Positions 1 to 5,077 of a stretch of DNA of 5,144 bases are shown one piece after another (within the stretch, counting starts at the first letter, position 1; each line of letters opens with the position of its first letter). The position numbers and the translations under genes are program-made. Source of the DNA: JAKZSU01 sp047517485 (lineage in GTDB: Bacteria; Pseudomonadota; Alphaproteobacteria; UBA7887); NCBI GenBank assembly GCA_047517485.1, contig JAKZSU010000170.1, forward strand, positions 1 through 5,144. Reading direction: 5' to 3'. Under the pieces are notes generated by a model. The model worked only from the letters and a program-made list of their open reading frames with translations. It had not been told where the DNA came from and searched no databases.

Positions 1-8
1 GTGTTCAT
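1..8 (-). CDS. Possible start of a further minus-strand gene, cut by the left edge
   Basis: On the minus strand an ATG (8..6) is preceded by GAGGAG (20..15) with a 6-base gap, a very good ribosome-binding arrangement. Only M-N and part of a third codon lie inside the window, so no product can be named. A small stem (CGGAG, 3-base loop, CTCCG; 32..20) sits directly before the ribosome-binding site. An alternative is a start at ATG 69..67, in the frame of the upstream Tat-protein gene, giving 23 open codons beginning MHGVDLNWMEHF and running off the edge. I favour the start at 8, because GC at third codon positions in the 69..1 reading is only about half, which is low for this genome, and no good ribosome-binding site precedes it. 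The gene would be fourth in the korAB operon. Confidence 0.4.
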
Positions 9-94
9 GAGCATCTCCTCGGAGAAACTCCGAAAAGTGCTCCATCCAATTCAAATCGACACCATGCATTTTCGCTTCAAACCCCGCAGAAATC

Positions 95-111
95 CTGGCT
101 CTCAAAGCCAG
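95..111 (-). other. Stem-loop just after the Tat-protein gene
   Basis: CTGGCT (95-100) and AGCCAG (106-111) form a perfect 6-base stem with a 5-base loop, starting 6 bases after the stop codon of the upstream minus-strand gene. No T-run follows it on the minus strand, so it is not a convincing intrinsic terminator. It could be a weak attenuator or a 3'-end processing structure between operon genes. Confidence 0.3.
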
Positions 112-117
112 CACCGC

Positions 118-546
118 TCAGTTAACCGGACAGCAGTGATAACAGACGTTATTCTTGTCGGGGCCGTAGAGCCGGTCCATTTCGGCGGCGGACAGGAAAT
201 AGAGGGTCAGCAAATTGTCCAGCGGTTCGACGTCGATGGCGCGCCGGAACGGGACTCCGGTCAAGGTCGAGGTCTCCTCGAGCAACGCTTCCAAGGTCGC
301 GCGGTGCGCCACCGCGCCGGCGCCACGGGTGCGAACCTTGACCGGACCCTTCCATTTGCGCACGTGGCTCGGGCGTGCCGATTGGCCTCGCGCGCCGCGG
401 CGCATCAGCGCCAGCGTGTCGAAAAAAATCAGCAGATCATCATTGTCGATGCGGCGCGCGGCCTCGGCCTGTCGTGGCCAGCCGGAAGTCGCAAGGCCGG
501 CCGCCACGCTGCCTAGTCCGGCAATGACCTGTCTGCGGGTCGACAT
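118..546 (-). CDS. Tat-exported small protein, DUF2927-like, apparently short
   Basis: The 142-residue protein starts with a twin-arginine signal: TRRQVIAGLG at residues 3-12, a short hydrophobic stretch, and a probable cleavage site after AEA at 27-29. Export to the periplasm by the Tat pathway is therefore likely. The mature part contains a block (about 60-125) with a VRKWKGPVKVR motif, an amphipathic helix, an STLTGVPF turn and a hydrophobic LLTLYFL strand. This resembles the N-terminal half of DUF2927 proteins, whose function is unknown. As I remember that family it continues further, whereas this protein ends soon after with a cysteine-rich tail (VCYHCC). The frame stays open beyond the TGA to the window edge, so truncation or a sequence error is possible. 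The start lies 18 bases after the korB stop and has no clear ribosome-binding site, which suggests translation coupled to korB. The signal peptide is well supported; the family call is tentative. Confidence 0.72.
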   Translation of the reverse strand: MSTRRQVIAGLGSVAAGLATSGWPRQAEAARRIDNDDLLIFFDTLALMRRGARGQSARPSHVRKWKGPVKVRTRGAGAVAHRATLEALLEETSTLTGVPFRRAIDVEPLDNLLTLYFLSAAEMDRLYGPDKNNVCYHCCPVN

Positions 547-564
547 GCCGGGGATGTCAGGTAT

Positions 565-1602
565 TCACCCGTCGGTCGAGGCGTCGATTTTCCAGGTATG
601 GCCGCGTCTCAGGACATCGTTCCAGTCCCCGGTACCGGCCTTTTTCGCGGCGGCGATTTGCTCATACGCCGCACCCTCGTAGGTGGTTCGCGGATCGCAA
701 TAGAGCACGCCGAGCGCAACCGGAAACTCCGCGCCGGTCATATTGGCGAGTAACATTGCCATCGAGTGATTGGTCTGATCGTGCACCAGGATGTTATTGC
801 CGGTCACGCCAGCCTCGTCGAGTTGCACCACTTCCAAGGTCATCGTGCCGGGACGGAACCGCAGGCCCTTGTCGGACTCCTTGCCGAAGATCAGCGGCTC
901 ACCATGCTCGACCAGCAGCTGGCGCTCGCTGGCGACGCCGCGATCGGTGAAGTCGGCGAACACATCGTCGTTGTAGACAATGCAGTTCTGGAAGATCTCG
1001 ACGAACGAGGCGCCAGCGTGCCCGTGTGCCCGGATCAGCACTTGGCCAAGATGCTTGATCGTGGTGTCGACCGAGCGCGCGACGAAACGGGCGCCCGAAC
1101 CAAGCGCCATGGCGCAGGGCGAAATCGGCGCGTCGATCGAGCCCATCGGCGTCGACGGCGAGCGTGTGCCGACCCGCGACGTCGGCGAAAATTGACCTTT
1201 TGTCAGGCCGTAGATCTCGTTATTGAACATCAATATCTGCAAATTCACGTTCCGCCTGAGCACGTGCATCAGATGATTGCCGCCGATGCTCAACCCGTCG
1301 CCGTCGCCGGTAATCACCCAAACGTCGAGCTCGGGGTTGGCCAGCTTGATACCCGAGGCAAAAGCCGGCGCGCGGCCATGGATGGTGTGAAACCCATAGG
1401 TCGACATGTAATAGGGCAGGCGCGACGAGCAGCCGATGCCGGACACGAATACCGTGTTCTCGCGCTCGGCGCCGAGGTCGGCGAGAGTCTTTTGCACCGC
1501 CTTGAGGATCGCGTAATCGCCGCAACCGGGACACCAGCGAACTTCCTGGTCGGACGCGAAATCGTTCGGCTTGAGTTTCGCCGCGGGGGCGGAGACGTTC
1601 AT
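565..1602 (-). CDS. korB: 2-oxoacid:ferredoxin oxidoreductase beta subunit (KorB)
   Basis: This 345-residue subunit binds thiamine diphosphate and the [4Fe-4S] cluster of a two-subunit 2-oxoacid:ferredoxin oxidoreductase. With KorA it oxidatively decarboxylates a 2-oxoacid, probably 2-oxoglutarate to succinyl-CoA, and reduces ferredoxin in the cytoplasm. Visible signatures are WCPGCG (Cys24, Cys27), GIGCS (Cys58) and NCIVYND (Cys207), the four expected cluster ligands. The TPP/Mg motif GDGDGLSIGGNH is at 99-110, followed by NNEIYGLTKGQFSPTS at 127-142. The length is normal for KorB. An in-frame ATG 12 codons upstream (1638) lies within korA. I chose the start at 1602 because GGAGAG (1613..1608) precedes it by 5 bases and it begins 1 base after the korA stop, the usual coupled arrangement. 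I see no ferredoxin-like delta subunit, consistent with the two-subunit class. Substrate preference between 2-oxoglutarate and other 2-oxoacids cannot be proven from sequence. Confidence 0.97.
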   Translation of the reverse strand: MNVSAPAAKLKPNDFASDQEVRWCPGCGDYAILKAVQKTLADLGAERENTVFVSGIGCSSRLPYYMSTYGFHTIHGRAPAFASGIKLANPELDVWVITGDGDGLSIGGNHLMHVLRRNVNLQILMFNNEIYGLTKGQFSPTSRVGTRSPSTPMGSIDAPISPCAMALGSGARFVARSVDTTIKHLGQVLIRAHGHAGASFVEIFQNCIVYNDDVFADFTDRGVASERQLLVEHGEPLIFGKESDKGLRFRPGTMTLEVVQLDEAGVTGNNILVHDQTNHSMAMLLANMTGAEFPVALGVLYCDPRTTYEGAAYEQIAAAKKAGTGDWNDVLRRGHTWKIDASTDG

Positions 1603-1603
1603 G

Positions 1604-3478
1604 TCAGCTCTCCAATGCGGCGTCGATCGCCGCGGCAATCTCGGAAACCTTGAACGGTTGGCCGCTCACCTTGTTCAGCCCCTCGGCGGGGACGAGGAAT
1701 TCCGCGCGCAGCAGTTTGACCAATTGGCCGGTATTCATCTCCGGAACCAGAATGCGGTCGTAGCGTGACAGCAAGTCGCGAAGATTGCGCGGGAACGGGT
1801 TGAGATTGGTGATGTGGATGTGGGCCACGTCCTGGCCGTCGGCGTGCGCCAGGCTGACCGCTTGGTCGATCGGACCGAACGTCGAGCCCCACCCGACCAC
1901 CGCAAGCGCGCCGCTGTCATTGCCGAAACTGACAGATTGCTCCGGGATGTCATTGGCGATGCCGGCGATCTTGGCCGCGCGGACTTCGGTCATTCGCTGA
2001 TGGTTCTCCGGTTCGTAGGAAATATTGCCGGTGCCGAAGTCCTTCTCGATGCCGCCGATGCGGTGCTCGAGGCCGGGTGTTCCCGGGATCGCCCAGGGCC
2101 GCGACAAGGTGTCGGGGTCGCGGGTGTAAGGCTGGAAGCCCTCGACTTCGGTATGGTGGTCGACCGGAAATCTTTTCAGCGATGCCACATCCGGAATGCG
2201 CCATGGTTCCGACGCGTTGGCCAGATAGCCATCGGTCAAGACCATGACCGGCGTCATATATTTGGTCGCCAGGCGGACCGCCTCGATCATCACCTCGAAA
2301 CAGTTCGATGGCGAATGCGTGGCGATCACCGGCATCGGCGTATCGCCATTACGGCCAAACACCGCTTGCATCAAATCCGATTGCTCGGTCTTGGTCGGCA
2401 TGCCGGTCGATGGGCCGGCGCGCTGCGAATTGACGATCACCAGCGGCAATTCGGCGACCACCGCCAGTCCCATCGCTTCCGATTTCAGCGCGATGCCGGG
2501 GCCGGAACTCGAGGTCGCGCCGATCGCGCCGGTGTAGGAGGCACCGATCGCCGAGCACACCGCGGCAATCTCGTCCTCGGCCTGGAAGGTCACCACGCCA
2601 TGGGACTTGAGGCCGGATAGAATATGCAGCAAAGTCGACGCCGGGGTGATCGGGTACGAGCCGAACATCAATTTCAATCCGGCAAGATCGGCGCCGATCG
2701 CCAGGCCCCAGGCGGCGGCCTCGCTGCCGGTCACCGCGCGGTAGAGGCCCGGTTCGATCTCGGCGCTCGGAATCACCCGCTGGGTCAGACCGTCGGGCAG
2801 TTCCGCGGTCTCCGCGAAGGCGTGGCCGGCATTGAGCGCGGCGATATTCGATCCGGCGATATCGGCGCGGTTCGCGAACTTGATTTGCAGCCAATCGATG
2901 GTCGGCTGGCGCTTGCGCCCGAACAGCCACATGACCAGCCCGAGCGCCCACATGTTTTTCGCTCGCAAGCCTTCTTTTTGGCCGAGCCCGAATTCGGCCA
3001 CCGCGTTGAGTGTCGCCTGCGACATGTCGACCGCCACCTTACGGTAGCCTTCGAGGGAATCATCTTCGAGCGGGTTGGACTCGTAACCCGCCTTCTTGAG
3101 ATTGCGCGCGGTGAACGAGCCGGTATCGACGATCAAGGTGCCGCCGGGGGGTAGGTCGCCGATATTGACCATGAGCGCCGCCGGATTCATCGCCACCAAC
3201 ACGTCGGGCGCGTCGCCCGCGGTCAGCACCGCATGGGTGGAGAAATTGATCTGGAACGCGGATACACCAAAGGTCGTGCCCGCGGGGGCGCGGATTTCGG
3301 CGGGGAAGTCGGGAAAGGTCGCCAGGTCGTTGCCCTGGATCGCCGTCGCCAAAGTGAATTGGCTGCCGGTAAGTTGCATGCCGTCACCGGAATCACCGGC
3401 GAAACGGATGACCACCGACTCGAGCGTATCTTCGATACTCGGTTCGGGCGTTTCTGCGTGCGCGAGGCTCACTGCCAT
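1604..3478 (-). CDS. korA: 2-oxoacid:ferredoxin oxidoreductase, fused gamma-alpha subunit (KorA)
   Basis: The 624-residue protein fuses the gamma domain (about residues 20-205, opening with VVIRFAGDSGDGMQLTG) to the alpha domain. The alpha part shows SYPITPAST (274-282), the signature near the TPP/2-oxoacid site of OFORs. It continues with QAEDEIAAV (299-307), TSSSGPG (322-328), GPSTGMPTKTEQSDL (355-369), VLTDGYLANASEPW (413-426), HRIGG (472-476) and a C-terminal VVGWGSTFG (527-535) of the CoA-binding-type domain. Length and order match two-subunit KorAB enzymes, which convert 2-oxoglutarate and CoA to succinyl-CoA with ferredoxin as acceptor. I chose ATG 3478 because it sits just before the conserved gamma domain; a TTG 22 codons upstream would add a low-complexity leader. 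The ribosome-binding site is weak (GGA, 8 bases upstream). It is the first gene of the operon and is divergent from the cyclase. No frameshift or missing motif is seen. Confidence 0.97.
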   Translation of the reverse strand: MAVSLAHAETPEPSIEDTLESVVIRFAGDSGDGMQLTGSQFTLATAIQGNDLATFPDFPAEIRAPAGTTFGVSAFQINFSTHAVLTAGDAPDVLVAMNPAALMVNIGDLPPGGTLIVDTGSFTARNLKKAGYESNPLEDDSLEGYRKVAVDMSQATLNAVAEFGLGQKEGLRAKNMWALGLVMWLFGRKRQPTIDWLQIKFANRADIAGSNIAALNAGHAFAETAELPDGLTQRVIPSAEIEPGLYRAVTGSEAAAWGLAIGADLAGLKLMFGSYPITPASTLLHILSGLKSHGVVTFQAEDEIAAVCSAIGASYTGAIGATSSSGPGIALKSEAMGLAVVAELPLVIVNSQRAGPSTGMPTKTEQSDLMQAVFGRNGDTPMPVIATHSPSNCFEVMIEAVRLATKYMTPVMVLTDGYLANASEPWRIPDVASLKRFPVDHHTEVEGFQPYTRDPDTLSRPWAIPGTPGLEHRIGGIEKDFGTGNISYEPENHQRMTEVRAAKIAGIANDIPEQSVSFGNDSGALAVVGWGSTFGPIDQAVSLAHADGQDVAHIHITNLNPFPRNLRDLLSRYDRILVPEMNTGQLVKLLRAEFLVPAEGLNKVSGQPFKVSEIAAAIDAALES

Positions 3479-3585
3479 GGTTCTTGTCCAAATATCCGCC
3501 GCCAACCCCGGAAGGGCGCGGGGCGGTCTCCTAGTACCGATCAATATGGGATCGCACCGGTCTTTAGCGAAGCCGAAAACTGGCC

Positions 3586-3627
3586 GGTCACCTCCCTACG
3601 GGGACGATTTTCCAATCCCCTGTGACC
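3586..3627. repeat. Nested inverted repeat
   Basis: GGTCAC (3586-3591) pairs with GTGACC (3622-3627), and inside it GGGGA (3600-3604) pairs with TCCCC (3616-3620) around an 11-base loop. The left side has an 8-base bulge and the right side a 1-base bulge. The outer arm overlaps one of the GGCCGGTCA copies. It could be an operator on DNA or a leader structure in a korA transcript; neither is proven. Confidence 0.3.
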
Positions 3628-3690
3628 ATTGTGCCATGCTACGCCAAAAGCGCCGGTCGGACCTCCCTTTTTCCGACAGGTTAGCTAATG

Positions 3691-3706
3691 ATAGGGAACC
3701 TATAAT
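3691..3706 (+). promoter_or_regulatory. Candidate -10 box for the cyclase gene with overlapping palindrome
   Basis: TATAAT at 3701-3706 is a perfect -10 hexamer in a GC-rich region, pointing toward the cyclase gene and implying a leader of roughly 140 bases. No good -35 lies at the normal 16-18 base distance; the nearest candidate, CCGACA (3673-3678), is 22 bases away. ATAGG/CCTAT (3691-3695 and 3699-3703) forms a short palindrome overlapping the -10, so an activator or repressor could act here. Confidence 0.35.
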
Positions 3707-3764
3707 GCAAGCGCTTTCGGGACACCAGTGGTGGCCGGTCACAAGTCGGTGTTGGCGGGCGAAT

Positions 3765-3779
3765 GCTGGCGGTGCCAGC
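3765..3779 (+). other. Stem-loop in the cyclase leader
   Basis: GCTGGC (3765-3770) and GCCAGC (3774-3779) form a perfect 6-base GC-rich stem with a 3-base loop. It lies between the candidate promoter and the cyclase start. There is no following T-run, so it is not an intrinsic terminator. Confidence 0.3.
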
Positions 3780-3799
3780 TTGCTGTTCAATGACCGGCC

Positions 3800-3830
3800 G
3801 CGCGACAATAATCCAGCGGTTATTCCGCGC
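3800..3830 (+). other. Extended stem-loop upstream of the cyclase ribosome-binding site
   Basis: GCGCG (3800-3804) pairs with CGCGC (3826-3830), AATAA (3807-3811) with TTATT (3820-3824), and CC (3813-3814) with GG (3818-3819) around the loop AGC. This gives 12 paired positions interrupted by a small internal loop and a single-base bulge. It ends 12 bases before GGGAGG, so it could affect translation or mRNA stability without covering the ribosome-binding site. Confidence 0.35.
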
Positions 3831-3842
3831 ATCGGTTCGATT

Positions 3843-3848
3843 GGGAGG
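3843..3848 (+). promoter_or_regulatory. Ribosome-binding site that fixes the cyclase start
   Basis: GGGAGG lies 7 bases before ATG 3856. The reading frame is open upstream to 3763 with an earlier ATG there, but that start lacks a comparable site. The family's conserved SNWGDFGPDD block also begins close after the 3856 start. Confidence 0.75.
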
Positions 3849-3855
3849 ATACGAG

Positions 3856-4896
3856 ATGACGGCGCGATGGAAGCACCGGCCGGTGGGATCCAACTGGGGT
3901 GACTTCGGCCCCGACGATCAGCTCGGTCGTCTCAACTTGCTGACCCCGGACAAAGTCCGCGAAGGCATCTCGGAAGTCCGCGAAGGCATCACCTTCTCGC
4001 TCAGCCTGCCGCTCGATTATCCCGGCGGTAATGTGCTCAATCCGCGCCGCCACCCGCCGCGTCTGGCGGCGACCTTGCGCGAGGGCCGGGCCAATTATCT
4101 CTATCCGTTTTCACTCGAGACGCCGGAACACACCGATATCGTTTGTGACGACACGGTTTTGATGACCCTGCAATACTCGACCCAGTTCGACAGTCTTGCC
4201 CATATCGGCGCGATGTTCGACGCCGACGGTGACGGTGAGCCGGAGCCGGTTTTCTATAACGGCTGGCGTGGTGGCGAGCATATCGTCGCGCCCGCCGGCA
4301 GCGATGCGACCGACGCCCCGGTGCTCGAAGGCGCCGCCGCCAATCGGTTGGGTATCGAGAATATGGCCGCCAAGGCGGTGCAGGGGCGCGGCGTGATGAT
4401 CGACATCGAGCGTCATGTCGGGCGCGCCCGCGAGTGGATCGACTATGACCGATTAATGGACATCTGCGACACCGACGGGGTGATGGTCGAGCCCGGTGAC
4501 ATCGTGTGTCTCTACACCGGATTCGCCGATATGCTGCTCGAGATGAAGCGCGCGCCCGACGCCCATGCCGTGCACAATGCCTGTGCGGTCCTCGATGGCC
4601 GCGACAAGCGACTACTGAACTGGATCACCGAGAGCGGGGTCAGCATTCTGATCGCCGACAATTATGCGGTCGAAGGCCACCCCGCGCGAATCCCCGGCAG
4701 TGGCAATCACGCGGCGCTGCCGCTGCACGAACATTGCCTGTTCAAACTCGGCATCCACCTCGGCGAGCTGTTCAATCTTGGCTCTCTGGCGCTTTGGCTG
4801 CGCGAGCACGGACGGACTCGATTTCTGCTGACCGCCTCGCCGCTCAGGCTGCCGGGAGCGGTCGGATCGCCGGTGCCCGCGGTCGCCACGGTCTAA
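3856..4896 (+). CDS. Cyclase-family (kynurenine-formamidase-like) metal-dependent hydrolase
   Basis: The 346-residue protein belongs to the cyclase superfamily (Pfam Cyclase), cytoplasmic metal-dependent hydrolases that include bacterial arylformamidase KynB. It opens with SNWGDFGPDDQLGRLNLL (12-29), typical of the longer cyclase subgroup. The metal-site segment is QYSTQFDSLAH (106-116), corresponding to the family pattern HxGTHxDxxxH. Here Asp112 and His116 are kept but the first two histidines are glutamines. The later ligand segment HEHCLFKLGIHLGE (291-304) supplies His291 and Glu304, and EPGDIVCLYTGF (212-223) is the usual core strand. There is no signal peptide. True substrate is unknown; members hydrolyse formamides, cyclic amides or lactone-like compounds, and calling this KynB would be unsafe. 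It is monocistronic here, divergent from korA, with a strong ribosome-binding site. I see no clear intrinsic terminator after its TAA stop. Confidence 0.94.
   Translation: MTARWKHRPVGSNWGDFGPDDQLGRLNLLTPDKVREGISEVREGITFSLSLPLDYPGGNVLNPRRHPPRLAATLREGRANYLYPFSLETPEHTDIVCDDTVLMTLQYSTQFDSLAHIGAMFDADGDGEPEPVFYNGWRGGEHIVAPAGSDATDAPVLEGAAANRLGIENMAAKAVQGRGVMIDIERHVGRAREWIDYDRLMDICDTDGVMVEPGDIVCLYTGFADMLLEMKRAPDAHAVHNACAVLDGRDKRLLNWITESGVSILIADNYAVEGHPARIPGSGNHAALPLHEHCLFKLGIHLGELFNLGSLALWLREHGRTRFLLTASPLRLPGAVGSPVPAVATV
3953..3990 (+). repeat. Short tandem duplication inside the cyclase gene
   Basis: A 17-base word beginning AAGTCCGCGAAGG occurs at 3953-3969 and exactly again at 3974-3990, a period of 21 bases or seven codons. 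It encodes the repeated VREGI in KVREGISEVREGITF (residues 33-47) and keeps the frame. Confidence 0.6.
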
Positions 4897-4928
4897 CGTA
4901 ATTCTGTGTTGCATTGGCAAACATGGCC

Positions 4929-4957
4929 TTGACAAGTTGATTGTGTCACAAAATACT
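4929..4957 (+). promoter_or_regulatory. Sigma70-like promoter with palindromic spacer
   Basis: A perfect TTGACA (4929-4934) is followed after exactly 17 bases by AATACT (4952-4957; four of six match TATAAT). The spacer contains the palindrome TTGTG-T-CACAA (4941-4951), and the -35 itself is inside CTTG-A-CAAG (4928-4936). A repressor could bind here. The nearest rightward start is about 115 bases downstream, with a second promoter in between, so this may be an older promoter separated from its gene. Confidence 0.4.
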
Positions 4958-5011
4958 CCTCGCGCGGTTGCCATCGGCCCGTCAGTGCCAAAACAAGAAA
5001 CGTACCTTGCC

Positions 5012-5063
5012 TATCCGGTTTACACCCACACCCACTAGGGCTAGAATGGGCGCAAACCGGATA
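5012..5063. repeat. 10-base perfect inverted repeat around the transposase promoter
   Basis: TATCCGGTTT (5012-5021) is the exact reverse complement of AAACCGGATA (5054-5063), with 32 bases between. The centres of the arms are 42 bases apart, close to four helical turns. The left arm overlaps the -35 box and the right arm covers the predicted transcription start. This suits an operator for self-repression or a transposase-binding site near the element end. I could not identify the element's outer terminal repeat. Confidence 0.55.
5019..5047 (+). promoter_or_regulatory. Strong sigma70-like promoter for the right-edge gene
   Basis: TTTACA (5019-5024, five of six) and TAGAAT (5042-5047, five of six) are separated by 17 bases. 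The predicted start would fall near 5054, about 24 bases before the ATG at 5078. It is the best promoter match in the window. Confidence 0.6.
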
Positions 5064-5077
5064 TAGGGGAGCGCGCC

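Larger units (their letters stand above)
3581..3799. repeat. Three copies of GGCCGGTCA in the divergent region
   Basis: TGGCCGGTCAC occurs perfectly at 3581-3591 and again at 3732-3742. The inner nine bases recur in inverted orientation as TGACCGGCC at 3791-3799. The shorter core CCGGTC also appears at 3557-3562 and 3653-3658. Three 9-base matches in about 220 bases are more than chance would give, and the position between divergent promoters suggests a regulator-binding site. The regulator is not identified. Confidence 0.4.
3479..3855. promoter_or_regulatory. Divergent intergenic region between korA and the cyclase gene
   Basis: These 377 bases separate two divergently transcribed genes and contain no convincing coding sequence. 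They hold a perfect TATAAT (3701-3706), repeated CCGGTC-containing words, and several inverted repeats. One is GTCGGA/TCCGAC (3656-3661 and 3672-3677) with a 10-base loop. Another is CCCCG/CGGGG (3508-3512 and 3521-3525 approximately, read on either strand) close to the korA start. I found no strong sigma70 promoter pointing toward korA. The best match is a weak pair on the minus strand (TTCGCT 3571..3566, 17-base gap, CATATT 3548..3543), too poor to call. Confidence 0.7.

Noticed and set aside
118..120. TGA after the cysteine-rich tail as a selenocysteine codon
   Set aside because: The stem-loop at 95-111 is small and lacks features I would need for a bacterial SECIS, and the codons after it do not look coding.
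1..516. Plus-strand open frame at the left edge
   Set aside because: It overlaps the Tat-protein gene in antisense, and the protein lacks recognisable domains.
766..1653. Plus-strand open frame of 295 codons opposite korB
   Set aside because: It lies antisense to a strongly conserved korB, has Arg/His-rich low-information composition, and shows no motif. It is the expected shadow of a GC-rich gene.
1814..2620. Plus-strand open frame of 268 codons opposite korA
   Set aside because: It is antisense to korA motifs and consists of repetitive Arg/His/Asp-rich sequence typical of a shadow frame.
3656..3677. GTCGGA/TCCGAC hairpin with a T-run as a terminator
   Set aside because: The T-run lies inside the loop rather than after the stem, so it cannot act as a standard terminator.
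3596..3832. Minus-strand 78-codon frame in the divergent region
   Set aside because: No ribosome-binding site or recognisable domain, and it covers promoter-like and repeat sequences.
3096..3902. Plus-strand open frame crossing korA, the intergenic region and the cyclase start
   Set aside because: It covers two real genes in the wrong frame and has no family signature.
4897..4935. Intrinsic terminator after the cyclase gene
   Set aside because: Only 3-4 base stems can be drawn and there is no T-run.
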